64,000 bases of DNA. Origin: Paenibacillus marchantiae (GTDB taxonomy: Bacteria > Bacillota > Bacilli > Paenibacillales > Paenibacillaceae). The notes beneath the pieces were generated by a model, which saw only the letters and a list, made by a program, of their open reading frames with translations, ran no database searches and was not told the DNA's origin. The translations under genes were made by a program, and so were the position numbers. Within the stretch, counting starts at the first letter, position 1; the number at the start of each line of letters is the position of its first letter. Location of the stretch: NCBI RefSeq assembly GCF_028771845.1, contig NZ_CP118270.1:1674001-1738000 (forward strand), given 5' to 3'. Positions 34,298 to 43,270 of the stretch are shown one piece after another.

Positions 34298-35274
34298 TAG
34301 AACGACATGAGGAATGGTCTGATCTGGCACCGGTGTATGTGCTGGGAGGACTCGAAGCGGAGGAAGTGGCAGCATTTGAAGCACATTTGGCCCAATGTGA
34401 GTCTTGTCGCCAGGAGGTGAGGGAATTGCAGGAAGTAACAGGCTTCCTGCCACTCGCGGCGGAACCTGTTGCACCGCCGCCTGGCATGCGAGCACGTGTG
34501 CTGAGCAACGTGCTTGGACACGCGCAGGAGAGCGCCGGAACGAAGCCGGCGGCTGCTCCTGCGAAGCCTGAAGCACCCGCGGTGCTTCAGGCGGATCTTG
34601 CGCCGCAGCATGAAGCGGCGCAGCCCGGGCAAGGCTTGCCGCCGGAGACGGCGGTGCCTGCAGCCCGGGCAGAAGAAGCTGCACAGGCACAGCCATGGCA
34701 GCCTCAAGGGCGCGCGCGTGCGCGCAGCAGTCGCGCCTGGCGCATAGCAAGCGTAGCCCTCGCGGCAGCGGCGCTCGTGCTCGGCATCTACGCCGGGCAG
34801 CTGCAAGGCCAGGTCGATTCGCTGAAGCAGCAAGCTGCGGGCTCATCGACAGTGCAAGAGCAGCTTGCTCAGGCGCAGGCACAGAATGCGCAGCTGCAAG
34901 AGCAGCTTGCTTCATCCCTGCAACCTGCACAGGGAATGCAGACAGGCGAAGCCGTCAAGCTTAGTCCTGCGACACAGGACATTGTGGCCCAAGGATTGGC
35001 TACCATCGTTATTGACAACAAAGGCACTCACCTGGTCGTACAGGCGGAGAACTTGCCTACTCTGGAAGGGAATGAGGCGTTCCAAGTTTGGCTGATCAAG
35101 GGCGATACACCTCAGAATGCGGGGACCTTCCTGAGCCATAATGGAACGGGAGCGGTATATTATACGTTAGACTCTGCCAACGACTACGACACGGTCGCGA
35201 TCACACTTGAACCGGATGCGATGGGTGATGAGCCGCGTGGTACAATGATTCTCGCTGCCAAGATTAAAGGATAA
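34294..35274 (+). CDS. Anti-sigma factor with RskA domain
   Basis: 326 residues. N-terminal zinc-finger-like anti-sigma domain (DLAPVYVLGGLEAEEVAAFE, then HLAQCESCRQEV with the H-x3-C-x2-C motif at about 30-38). Then an Ala/Gln/Pro-rich low-complexity linker (about 75-145, GC-rich DNA), one membrane segment IASVALAAAALVLGIYAG (about 150-168), a short coiled coil (QLAQAQAQNAQLQEQL), and a C-terminal RskA domain (about 235-326; FQVWLIKGDTPQNAGTFLS, GDEPRGTMILAAKI) outside the membrane. It holds the preceding sigma factor; release probably needs proteolysis. Confidence 0.9.
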   Translation: MIERHEEWSDLAPVYVLGGLEAEEVAAFEAHLAQCESCRQEVRELQEVTGFLPLAAEPVAPPPGMRARVLSNVLGHAQESAGTKPAAAPAKPEAPAVLQADLAPQHEAAQPGQGLPPETAVPAARAEEAAQAQPWQPQGRARARSSRAWRIASVALAAAALVLGIYAGQLQGQVDSLKQQAAGSSTVQEQLAQAQAQNAQLQEQLASSLQPAQGMQTGEAVKLSPATQDIVAQGLATIVIDNKGTHLVVQAENLPTLEGNEAFQVWLIKGDTPQNAGTFLSHNGTGAVYYTLDSANDYDTVAITLEPDAMGDEPRGTMILAAKIKG

Positions 35275-35292
35275 GAAATGTCTTGCCATAAC

Positions 35293-35325
35293 AGGCTGTT
35301 TCCTACGGGGAACAGTCTTTTTTGT
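35293..35325 (+). terminator. Intrinsic terminator
   Basis: GGCTGTTTCC-tacg-GGGAACAGTC followed by TTTTTT. Confidence 0.82.
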
Positions 35326-35517
35326 ATGGTTGTACGCGTACATATAAGTTAAATGAGCGATTCATAGTTAATTCCAGGATGGAGGTTTCCCGTCCGTGAA
35401 ATGAATTAATTTTTTCAGTCCGAGCAACCGATAACAAATAGGAGGCTGTACCCTTAATTTCCCTCTGTCATCATCAATGGGGAGAACGGGTTTACACCTA
35501 GAGAGTGAGGGGTTAGG

Positions 35518-37041
35518 GTGGAAGTATACCGTTCATTTATCTTTCGTCTGATGCGAAATTATATTATCGGTTCAATGGGAGCTGTTTTTGTGGTAGGTAC
35601 AGTCGTTATGGTGTCTACCTTACAAATACCAAACATTCAATTTGTACGACTTATTATCATTGTGTTGATATCACTATTGTTCATGCTTGTTGCAGAACTG
35701 ATTACGTTATGGGCACAACTTGGCCCCATCCGGCAGTTTTTTGCCGCTGAGCATCATGAAAAGGGCGAATTGACAAAGATGTATGAGAGCATTCACCGTT
35801 TTCCGGGACAAACGATCTATCGTATTTTGGGTCCCCATATGCTTGGGTTTTCCCTGCCTGCTGCCGGATTGACGATATGGATGATTTCTACAGGATGGCT
35901 GGAATTTCCGTATGGATATGTCGCAGTTGCAGCGGCGTGTGCCTTATTGATCGCCGTGATGCATGCCTTAATTGAATATTTTCTGACGGTTCGGACCGTG
36001 AGACCGCTGCTGCTGGAAGTTCGCCGCAGAGGCAAAGAACAGCATGGCATGGAGCCATCTCTCGGAGGACGTGTCCTGGTGTCCATTCAGCGTAAATTTC
36101 AGCTGAGTACGGCGTTGATCGGTTTATTTCCATTATTTCTGTTCTTCCTGGCTACATCAATCCGTCTTCAGTATATGGATAGCGAGTTTGCGAAAGAGTA
36201 TATTCTGTGGGCAGTTCTTATCGTTGTGCTGGGCGGGGGCTTCGCCCTTGTGGGAAGCTGGCTGCTGATTCGGGATGTTCGTGGTCCGGTTGCAGAGCTA
36301 ACGGAGGAGATGAACCGAATTCAAGAGGGAGACCTGGGCAGAAGAACCCCTGATCTGTACGCGGATGAATTTTCTGCGCTCATCTCCGGATTCAATATGA
36401 TGATTAATCGGCTTGAGATGAGACAAGAACGTAATCGGCAGTTGCTGCAAAGTTATTTTTCCACCTTGGCGGCTGCATTGGACGCACGGGACAAATATAC
36501 GGCAGGCCATTCCATGCGGGTGGCAGAGTACTCCATTATGATTGGCAAGCTGAGTGGCATGAATGAGGAACAAGCAGATCTATTATACAAATCAGCATTG
36601 CTTCATGATATTGGGAAAATCGGCATACCCGACGAAGTGTTATTGAAAGATGGGAAACTCACTGATGACGAATTCGCCATCATTCGCACACATCCCGTTC
36701 TTGGAGAGGGCATTTTGTTACAGATTGAACCGATTGATGCCATGGCAGATTTCCTGCCGGGTGTAAGGTCTCATCATGAAAGATATGATGGCAAAGGATA
36801 TCCTGATGGCATAGCAGGCCAAGAGATTCCGCTGTTTGGCCGTATCATTGCCGTGGCTGATGCTTTTGATGCCATGACGTCTGATCGTCCATATCGGAAT
36901 GGGATGAGCCATGAGAAAGCGCTATCTATTTTGGAAGAAGGAAAAGGGACCCAGTGGGATCCCTATTTTGCAAGTTTGTTTATTGATGAGTGGAGGCGGC
37001 AACAGCATCTCCAGAAATCGTCGGAGCGAGGGGTCAGCTGA
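35518..37041 (+). CDS. Membrane HD-GYP domain protein (c-di-GMP phosphodiesterase type)
   Basis: 507 residues from GTG at 35518 (GAGGGG upstream). About six membrane segments in the first 255 residues, then a HAMP linker (LLIRDVRGPVAELTEEMNRI, about 245-300) and an HD-GYP domain (about 310-500). Catalytic residues: HSMRVAEYS, LLHDIGKIGIP (His363, Asp364), RTHPVLGEGIL, VRSHHERYDGKGYPDG and VADAFDAMTSDRPYR. The GYP motif is intact, which supports c-di-GMP hydrolysis. Its 3' end overlaps the convergent PAP2 gene by 8 bp. Confidence 0.92.
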   Translation: MEVYRSFIFRLMRNYIIGSMGAVFVVGTVVMVSTLQIPNIQFVRLIIIVLISLLFMLVAELITLWAQLGPIRQFFAAEHHEKGELTKMYESIHRFPGQTIYRILGPHMLGFSLPAAGLTIWMISTGWLEFPYGYVAVAAACALLIAVMHALIEYFLTVRTVRPLLLEVRRRGKEQHGMEPSLGGRVLVSIQRKFQLSTALIGLFPLFLFFLATSIRLQYMDSEFAKEYILWAVLIVVLGGGFALVGSWLLIRDVRGPVAELTEEMNRIQEGDLGRRTPDLYADEFSALISGFNMMINRLEMRQERNRQLLQSYFSTLAAALDARDKYTAGHSMRVAEYSIMIGKLSGMNEEQADLLYKSALLHDIGKIGIPDEVLLKDGKLTDDEFAIIRTHPVLGEGILLQIEPIDAMADFLPGVRSHHERYDGKGYPDGIAGQEIPLFGRIIAVADAFDAMTSDRPYRNGMSHEKALSILEEGKGTQWDPYFASLFIDEWRRQQHLQKSSERGVS

Positions 37042-37687
37042 TCCCCTCAGTCCACTTCGATTCTTTTCTGCGACGACGGAGCAGCGAGAGCCCAGTGATA
37101 ATTGTAAAAACGCATTCGCCGAGTACGACCGCACCCAGGGCGTCATAGATTACATGTTGTTTAATCATTAAGGTGGACAATATAATCAGTGCTGCACCAG
37201 CAGCAACTAACACCTTAACATGTTTGCGAATACTCTGAACGGAGAGAACAGCACGCATAACCAGATAAGAATGAAGGGCATGAATACTTGGAAAACAATT
37301 ATATGGACGGTCCTGGCCGTAGAGCCATCCAAGGAGAGATGCGCCTAGACCTGTACCTGTTAACTCGGGACGCGGTACCATAGTCTGAAAATTAAAATAG
37401 ATCAGGTAACAGATCCAGACACAGATGTTCATGGATAACAGGACGCGATAATAAGTGAGCCGATCTTTGGCACATAAATAAGCCAAGACGCCGAAGACAA
37501 ACGGATACCAACCCAGATAGGGTATGGACATGGAAGGTACATAAGGGATGATCCGGTCCAACGGGGAATTAAGAACAGAGAACCCGCGCTCCGGACTATT
37601 GAGAATATCATAGAACATCCCCATGACAGCCAAGGAAAGCATCAAGCTTAACGACAGCCAGTAGGATTTGCTTTTTAATACGTGCAC
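37034..37687 (-). CDS. PAP2-superfamily membrane phosphatase
   Basis: 217 residues from GTG at 37687, chosen for the AGGAG SD 10 nt upstream; the frame to 37780 lacks one. About six membrane segments. Phosphatase motifs in PAP2-like form: PRPELTGTG region, RPYNCFPSIHALHSYLV (C2-like SxH) and LMIKQHVIYDALGAVV (C3-like, H and D). Related to inositol-phosphorylceramide synthase-type PAP2 proteins. Probably dephosphorylates lipid phosphates at the membrane. Convergent with the HD-GYP gene. Confidence 0.85.
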   Translation of the reverse strand: MHVLKSKSYWLSLSLMLSLAVMGMFYDILNSPERGFSVLNSPLDRIIPYVPSMSIPYLGWYPFVFGVLAYLCAKDRLTYYRVLLSMNICVWICYLIYFNFQTMVPRPELTGTGLGASLLGWLYGQDRPYNCFPSIHALHSYLVMRAVLSVQSIRKHVKVLVAAGAALIILSTLMIKQHVIYDALGAVVLGECVFTIITGLSLLRRRRKESKWTEGIS

Positions 37688-37919
37688 AACACCGTTTCTC
37701 CTTTCATCCAGGTTCGCAAGGAACTGGATCACAGCAAATAAAATCGAACAACAATATATTCTACTACGTTCAGCGCACAAATTGAATCCTGATTTGTGTA
37801 TTTTTGTGCATTTTTTTGACGACGAAGGAATGTCGAAGGTTGAATGGGCATGATATGATAGAGATGTATACGGACTAAAGGTTTTCTGTCAATGAATACA
37901 CGACAACAGGAGTGAGTGA

Positions 37920-39335
37920 ATGCAATTTTCAAAAATGTTCGTATTAAACATGGGGATGCTCATTACCATTGCTTACCTTGCTAGTGTGTTCTATAAATAC
38001 GTCGTAATAAGAGCTTCATCACGAGTAAAACAGATATGTTCGTTGTTTGTACTTATTTTTGCAGGCTGGATCAGCACGGTATTTGGATTTCAGCTTAATG
38101 ATGAAGTTGTCTTCGATCTTCGTTTTGTTCCTTTAATTGTTGCCGTTTTGACGTATAGACAACCCTATAGCGTGATTATCGTGGGTGTTGGGATTGGACT
38201 GACCCGGTTAACTTTCGGTATCAATGATGCTACGGTGGCTGCACTGATCAACATGTCAATCTTGGGTGTGCTGTGTGCAGGGTTGAATATATGGATGAGA
38301 CGCAGTGACTACAGGCTAATTGTTAAAGGTGTCATCGTCATATTGATTGTAAATGTGGTCAATAGTGTGAACATAGCTATCGTCGGCGTTATCCCGGCTA
38401 CATATTTTTTCTCACATATTATGCCGTATACCCTTCCTGTTGGTATTTTACTTAGTCTTATTTTTGCTTTTATTTTACGAGATTTCCAGAATGAACAGAA
38501 TCGGATTTTGCTCATCCAGAGCACCAATCGTTTATTGTCTGTGCAAAAGGAAGAATTGCAGAAAGCTCAGATCGTGCTGGAAGACCGTGCCAAGCAGTTG
38601 ATGATTACTTCGCAGTACAAATCGGAATTTTTGGCGAATATGTCGCATGAACTGCGAACACCGTTGAACAGTGTCATTAACTTTGCCCAGATGATCAGCG
38701 AGAACGGTGATACGCTGGAGCAGGAGGATGTCGTACGTTTTGCCACAATGATTGAGCATTCTGGTCAGGAGTTGCTAACGTTAATCAATGACATTCTCGA
38801 TCTGTCCAAAGTGGAAGCGGGCAGACTGGATATCGTCTTGGAGGATATCAGTGTTGCCCAACTCACGGAAGATGCTATGAATCACTTCCAGTTGGTTGCC
38901 GAGAAAAAGGGAGTCCAGCTGCAACTGGACAAGAAGCCAGGACTACCAGAGACCCTCTGGTCTGATCCCCAACGAGTCCAGCAGATTTTGCGTAATCTTA
39001 TGTCCAACGCCATCAAGTTTACACATCAGGGGAAGGTCACACTGACCGTGAGTACCAAGCAAATGAAAAAGTCAGGCGTTCTAAGTCAATGGATTGTTTT
39101 CTCGGTACAAGATACTGGAATTGGCATTGCTGAAGACAAACATCAATCCATTTTTGAAGCATTTCAACAGGCTGACGGGTCTATTAGCCGCAAATTTGGG
39201 GGAACAGGACTCGGCCTGTCAATCAGTCGGGATTTGGCAAGATTACTGGACGGATCGATCGAACTTAAAAGCGCTGAGGGCAAGGGAAGTACCTTCTATC
39301 TCTATCTCCCGTTGAACCGTGAAAAAATGAGTTGA
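37920..39335 (+). CDS. Membrane sensor histidine kinase (5TM-LYT type)
   Basis: 471 residues. Six membrane segments in residues 1-185 resemble the 5TMR-LYT sensor module (PLIVAVLTYRQPYSVIIVGV). A coiled coil (NRLLSVQKEELQKAQIVLED) leads to HisKA with His243 in NMSHELRTPLNS, then HATPase: N box MSNAIKFT, G1 DTGIGI, G2 GGTGLGL. SD AGGAGTGA. No response regulator gene is adjacent, so an orphan kinase in this window. Related kinases feed the sporulation phosphorelay; that is speculation here. Confidence 0.9.
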   Translation: MQFSKMFVLNMGMLITIAYLASVFYKYVVIRASSRVKQICSLFVLIFAGWISTVFGFQLNDEVVFDLRFVPLIVAVLTYRQPYSVIIVGVGIGLTRLTFGINDATVAALINMSILGVLCAGLNIWMRRSDYRLIVKGVIVILIVNVVNSVNIAIVGVIPATYFFSHIMPYTLPVGILLSLIFAFILRDFQNEQNRILLIQSTNRLLSVQKEELQKAQIVLEDRAKQLMITSQYKSEFLANMSHELRTPLNSVINFAQMISENGDTLEQEDVVRFATMIEHSGQELLTLINDILDLSKVEAGRLDIVLEDISVAQLTEDAMNHFQLVAEKKGVQLQLDKKPGLPETLWSDPQRVQQILRNLMSNAIKFTHQGKVTLTVSTKQMKKSGVLSQWIVFSVQDTGIGIAEDKHQSIFEAFQQADGSISRKFGGTGLGLSISRDLARLLDGSIELKSAEGKGSTFYLYLPLNREKMS

Positions 39336-39417
39336 CAACCATCACGCTGTGAGTAGAATTTGGGGTGACAACTAGCATCGACCGGCTCTTGAAACCCGGT
39401 CTAAGGAGTGTATCCCC

Positions 39418-40701
39418 ATACAGAAGACGGTCAACGTTAACCCTCCTCCGTTTGCAGGCAAACCACGGCGCAAGGGTTCGACACAACGCACGAATTTATC
39501 CATTGCAACATGGGAGGGTGTACCGGCAATTATTTTGCAGACGTTGCTGGGAGGCCCATTTTTAACCGGATTTCTGCTGTACCTTGGGGCCGGGTCAAGA
39601 CATATTGGCTTTGTGCTCGCCATTACGACGTTTGTCAATATCGCCCAGATTGGAGCGGCTTACTGGATGCAGCGCATTCGCAGCCGCAAACGCATGCTTA
39701 TATTGTTTGTAGGGGTGCATCGCATCCTGTGGAGTTCGACGGGCCTCATCCCGTTCCTGTTTCCCAAGGAGTGGTGGGTAGGCATTTATATTGGTGTGTA
39801 TACGGTTGCATTCATAGCCAATACGATTGGTGGTATGATCTGGACCTCGTTGATTGGAGATATCGTTCCTGCCAAGGTGAGAGGGCGTTATTTCGGAATT
39901 CGAAACACGATTCTGAACGCACTTGGAAGCGTATGCTTATTTGCTGGAGGCATCGTTCTGGACCGTTTCCCTGGGGAAATGGGTTTCTTAATCCTGTTCA
40001 TTCCGGTGTGGATTTGCGCCATAGCCAATACAGTTATTTATTGCTTTTATCCAGATGTGCCGTTTGAACGTTCAACTGAAAAGGTCTTTTGGGGCATGTT
40101 CAAGAAGCCGTTTCAGGATCCTTCCTTTTTGAGGGCTGCAATGTTCCTCGCGGCCTGGTTACTGATCCAGACGTTGATCGTTCCGCTATTTTCCTACGTG
40201 ATGCTTGACCTGCTTAACATTAATTATCAGACGGTATCTATAATCACCGTGGTGCAGACGCTCGTTATGATGGCCGGATTCTATATCTGGGGCAATCTGA
40301 ACGCAAGATTCAGCAATAAAACCTTATTATTTTGGACATTACCGATCATCGCACTCTCCTGTCTGTCATGGGGATTGATGTCGTTTATGCCTGTTTTGAT
40401 AGCGCTTTTTTTGTCTCATATTTTTCTTGGTATTGGTGTGGGTGGATTCAACCAGCTTGCTTTCAACTTCACAATCGGAGATACACCCAAAAGCGAAAGA
40501 CCGATGTTTGTCGCCGTGTATTCGGCTATGACCGGAGTGACCTCGTTTCTTGGACCGCTGATTGGTGGCTGGTTGTATGAGAGAATGGAAACCTGGCCGG
40601 ACGCGATGAATTGGGTTTCCACCTATGGCTTCCAAGTAGGTGTTGGTGCAGCAATGCTGGTTCTTACGTTTACGCTTGGACGTCGTGTGCTTCTGAAATA
40701 G
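39418..40701 (+). CDS. MFS transporter with apparent AUA start codon
   Basis: About 427 residues. The coding frame is open from 39376, but the only in-frame start with an SD is ATA at 39418, 9 nt after AAGGAG (39403-39408). The first canonical in-frame codon (TTG 39535) lacks an SD and would delete part of the first membrane segment (NLSIATWEGVPAIILQTLLG). Twelve membrane segments; loop 2-3 MQRIRSRKRMLILFVGVHR; LIGDIVPAKVRGRYFGIRNT is the central motif A-like loop. Uptake or efflux substrate unknown. 82 bp after the kinase gene. Confidence 0.8.
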   Translation: MQKTVNVNPPPFAGKPRRKGSTQRTNLSIATWEGVPAIILQTLLGGPFLTGFLLYLGAGSRHIGFVLAITTFVNIAQIGAAYWMQRIRSRKRMLILFVGVHRILWSSTGLIPFLFPKEWWVGIYIGVYTVAFIANTIGGMIWTSLIGDIVPAKVRGRYFGIRNTILNALGSVCLFAGGIVLDRFPGEMGFLILFIPVWICAIANTVIYCFYPDVPFERSTEKVFWGMFKKPFQDPSFLRAAMFLAAWLLIQTLIVPLFSYVMLDLLNINYQTVSIITVVQTLVMMAGFYIWGNLNARFSNKTLLFWTLPIIALSCLSWGLMSFMPVLIALFLSHIFLGIGVGGFNQLAFNFTIGDTPKSERPMFVAVYSAMTGVTSFLGPLIGGWLYERMETWPDAMNWVSTYGFQVGVGAAMLVLTFTLGRRVLLK

Positions 40702-40721
40702 AGATATGTGGAGGGATGTAC

Positions 40722-41402
40722 TTGGAAAATCACGAACGGCAAGCTCTTGTGATTGGAGCCACCGGGCTTGTGGGTGGACTACTGGTACGCAGCTTGCTTC
40801 AGAATCCGGCTTATGGCTGGATTCGTGTATTGGTCAGACGACCGCTTGAAATGGAACATCCAAAGCTGGAGCAGCATGTCGTGGATTGGGAACAACTTGA
40901 AGAGCAGAAAGATCTATTTCGCGATGTTGATGACTTGTACTGTTGCTTGGGTACAACGATTAAAAAAGCCGGCAGTCAGGAAAACTTCCGCCAAGTGGAT
41001 TTTCACTACCCCGTAAAAGCCGCCAAACTGGCCAAGGAGTACGGTGTATCCCAGATGCTCGTCATCTCTTCCATGGGAGCCGATGCCGGGTCTCGTGTGT
41101 TTTATAGTCGGACCAAGGGAGAGATGGAAGAGGCATTAACGGATATCGGTTTCCGTTCACTGCACATATTCCGTCCGTCGTTAATTCTTGGAGATCGCAA
41201 AGAAAAACGGTTGGGTGAGCAGTTGGCAGCTCATGCCATGACGTTTCTGGATCGCTGGATGAAAGGCAGAGTGGATAAATACCGGGCAATCCAGGCTTCA
41301 ACCATAGCTCGCGCCATGATGAACATTGCGCTTGTTCAAACCAATGGAAACCACGTGTATTCCAATGATGTTATTCATGTGCTTGGTTTGGATGAGTCCT
41401 GA
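40722..41402 (+). CDS. NAD(P)-binding epimerase-like protein (HTATIP2/YbjT-like)
   Basis: 226 residues from TTG at 40722 (GGAGGG 6 nt upstream); the ATG at 40716 abuts the SD. Rossmann motif VIGATGLVGGLLV (about 9-21), LVRRPLEMEH, DLYCCLGTTIKKAGS (about 70-84), and the Tyr-x3-Lys pair in VFYSRTKGEMEEAL. Atypical SDR of unknown substrate, often annotated oxidoreductase. 20 bp after the MFS gene, probably co-transcribed. Confidence 0.85.
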   Translation: MENHERQALVIGATGLVGGLLVRSLLQNPAYGWIRVLVRRPLEMEHPKLEQHVVDWEQLEEQKDLFRDVDDLYCCLGTTIKKAGSQENFRQVDFHYPVKAAKLAKEYGVSQMLVISSMGADAGSRVFYSRTKGEMEEALTDIGFRSLHIFRPSLILGDRKEKRLGEQLAAHAMTFLDRWMKGRVDKYRAIQASTIARAMMNIALVQTNGNHVYSNDVIHVLGLDES

Positions 41403-41550
41403 GATATTCATGGTTATCCGATATTGGAATGAGAGCTAAGGGTAGACGTTTCTTGCCTGGGTGGGATCGTGGTATAATAAGCTTCAAAAATGAGTTCGAG
41501 GCTTGTCTCCTCGCGGTGGCAGGACAGCGAACATGAAGGAGAACTCATCC

Positions 41551-41925
41551 ATGAAAAAACCAATCTCTACCGATCAGGCGCCAGGTGCCATTGGTCCATA
41601 CAGCCAGGCTGTTGAAGCAGGCGGTTTCATCTATACTTCCGGTCAGCTTGGCCTGAACCCGCAAACAGGAGAATTCGGAGCCGATGTACAGGAGCAGACT
41701 CGTTTGTCCCTGAGCAACGTGAAGGCCATTCTTGAAGCAGCAGGCATAAGTATGGACAAAGTTGTGAAAACGACTGTTTTCCTGATAGACATGAATGATT
41801 TTGTTCCGGTAAACGAAGTGTACAGCACGTTCTTCGAACAGCCTTATCCGGCACGCAGCGCAGTTGAAGTTGCTCGTCTGCCGAAGGATGCTCTTGTGGA
41901 GATTGAGGTCATTGCCCTCAAATAG
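41551..41925 (+). CDS. ridA: RidA-family reactive imine/enamine deaminase
   Basis: 124 residues from ATG 41551 (AAGGAG 9 nt upstream; the ATG at 41533 contains that SD). Signature segments: GAIGPYSQAVEAGGFIYTSG, GQLGLNPQTG, VVKTTVFLIDMNDF, and the C-terminal PARSAVEVARLPKDALVEIE with the active-site Arg. Removes toxic enamine/imine intermediates from PLP enzymes. A TATAAT at 41473-41478 is a likely -10. Own terminator. Confidence 0.95.
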   Translation: MKKPISTDQAPGAIGPYSQAVEAGGFIYTSGQLGLNPQTGEFGADVQEQTRLSLSNVKAILEAAGISMDKVVKTTVFLIDMNDFVPVNEVYSTFFEQPYPARSAVEVARLPKDALVEIEVIALK

Positions 41926-41961
41926 GGGAGACTGATATTTGCAAAGCAAGGAAAGTTACAT

Positions 41962-42003
41962 AAAAAGCCGATTTCTGGTCAGATGACCGAAATCGGCTTT
42001 TTG
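41962..42003. terminator. Bidirectional intrinsic terminator
   Basis: AAAAAGCCGATTTC pairs perfectly with GAAATCGGCTTTTT, between convergent genes. Confidence 0.92.
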
Positions 42004-42025
42004 AATTTATATGAACAGATCCGGA

Positions 42026-42784
42026 TTAATCCCGATCCTGGTTACGGGCGAAGAATAGCCATACCGCATAAATGGCTAGTACGATCGCAATGATAATTGC
42101 CGTATAATATACGGAGGTAACGTCTTTTTGTTTGAGTGCGATGGCAATGTATGCCCATGTAAAGACAAGTGGGTATACGCTATCCCGGTAAGGGAAGCTC
42201 ACCAGTACAGCCAGCACAAGGCCTACAATTAACATGATGATGGTCCAGGTAGGTTCGCTGAGTCCGAAGCCATCCCAGCCGATTTTATATAATAATACAG
42301 CCGCATTGATAATGGTTGCCACGCTAACCCATCCAAGATATATGCTGAACGGCAGCTTCACGAGCCAGATTTCGGCAGTTGTGGGGAGGGTGATTGCACG
42401 CGTTTTTACATATAGCATGATCAGGGACAACAGAAGCAGAACGATGACGACTAAGGCGAGACCGATTTTGAGATTTTGAAAAGCAAAGATCCACGCTACA
42501 TTAAAGGCACAGCTTGCTAGAAACCAGTAACCGAGGCGGGTAATGGAGTCTCTTTTCCAAGAAGAGGGAACGAACTGATAGATGACAAAGCCAGCGAGCA
42601 GCAGATAGATCAGCCCCCATATAGAGAATGCATAGCCCGAAGGGGTGAGCAATACAGGGTACATATCCGATACTTCCTTGTTGGTTCTACCTCCGATAGG
42701 CAGCGCGTTGGAAAGATAATTTACTACGATAACAGCGATGAATCCAATCGCGTTTAACCACTTGTACGGATTGTTACGTGACAT
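42026..42784 (-). CDS. TspO/MBR-like tryptophan-rich membrane protein
   Basis: 252 residues with about seven membrane segments. The segment LLTPSGYAFSIWGLIYLLLA (about 46-65) followed by CAFNVAWIFAFQNLKIGLAL and KLPFSIYLGWVSVATIINAA is the larger TspO-related family found in Bacilli. TspO proteins bind tetrapyrroles or sterol-like ligands; this longer type has no defined role. SD GGAGGAAA precedes the ATG. Monocistronic. Confidence 0.82.
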   Translation of the reverse strand: MSRNNPYKWLNAIGFIAVIVVNYLSNALPIGGRTNKEVSDMYPVLLTPSGYAFSIWGLIYLLLAGFVIYQFVPSSWKRDSITRLGYWFLASCAFNVAWIFAFQNLKIGLALVVIVLLLLSLIMLYVKTRAITLPTTAEIWLVKLPFSIYLGWVSVATIINAAVLLYKIGWDGFGLSEPTWTIIMLIVGLVLAVLVSFPYRDSVYPLVFTWAYIAIALKQKDVTSVYYTAIIIAIVLAIYAVWLFFARNQDRD

Positions 42785-42871
42785 TGTGTTTCCTCCTTGG
42801 TTTTACAAAAATGAATGAACCACGGGTCAGTCTACAATGAATATACCCATTTCTTTCGCATTCTAATAAGA

Positions 42872-42919
42872 AGCCGCAAAAAATTCACAGGATCGTTGTC
42901 TGCCATCCTGCGGTTTTTG
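42872..42919. terminator. Hairpin with T-tracts on both strands
   Basis: CAGGAT...ATCCTG with T-runs on both sides (TTTTTG on plus, TTTTTTG on minus). No gene ends here on either strand, so its client is unclear. Confidence 0.4.
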
Positions 42920-43043
42920 CCGCTCTCTTATTCGCTGTGCTACGTCTCAATGTACGCTGGTTGAAGCGGAAATATGTTAATGGCATGGACTTCTTTCTTA
43001 TTCATTTGGCTGGTAAGTTTATCTATATTCGTTCACAACGTTC

Positions 43044-43052
43044 TGCTATACT
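43044..43052 (+). promoter_or_regulatory. Extended -10 promoter of the small ORF
   Basis: TGCTATACT (TG-N plus TATACT). The -35 is weak, as is usual for extended -10 promoters. It is 65 bp before the GTG of the 41-residue ORF. Confidence 0.5.
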
Positions 43053-43082
43053 CAAATTTAGGACAAATGTAATCGGTGGGAA

Positions 43083-43122
43083 GACACGGCGAAGCTGCTC
43101 CGAAAGGAGGTGGAGCCGTGTC
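43083..43122 (+). promoter_or_regulatory. Hairpin sequestering SD and start codon
   Basis: GACACGGC (43083-43090) pairs perfectly with GCCGTGTC (43115-43122), which contains the GTG start (43118-43120). An inner CTCC-GAAA-GGAG stem (43098-43109) hides the AAAGGAGG SD. Translation would need this structure to open. Confidence 0.7.
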
Positions 43123-43243
43123 CCTTGATTTGATCGTGAAGATTCTGGACGCTTTATTAAAGATCGTCAGTATTTGTACTGGCCTAAGAACTTTATTCAG
43201 CGTTAAGAAGACACGTAAGCACAAGAAAAACCACCGACGATAG
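43118..43243 (+). CDS. Toxin-like amphipathic basic peptide, 41 residues
   Basis: GTG start with a near-perfect SD (AAAGGAGG, 43103-43110). The peptide has an amphipathic or membrane-inserting helix (LDLIVKILDALLKIVSICTG) and a strongly basic tail (KKTRKHKKNHRR). It has its own terminator overlapping the stop and a start region locked in a hairpin. These are the traits of type I toxins (TxpA/BsrG-like organisation), though the sequence is not one I recognise. No homology search was possible; a regulatory or antimicrobial peptide is an alternative. Confidence 0.6.
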   Translation: MSLDLIVKILDALLKIVSICTGLRTLFSVKKTRKHKKNHRR

Positions 43244-43270
43244 GTTGGCCCCTTAATTCGGTGGTTTTTC
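43226..43270. terminator. Bidirectional terminator of the small ORF
   Basis: AAAAACCACCGA (43226-43237) pairs perfectly with TCGGTGGTTTTT (43258-43269). It would end both the ORF mRNA and any converging minus-strand RNA. Confidence 0.88.

Noticed and set aside
39365..40067. Frames of 66 and 185 codons at the MFS 5' end
   Set aside because: They are out of frame with the clear transmembrane protein.
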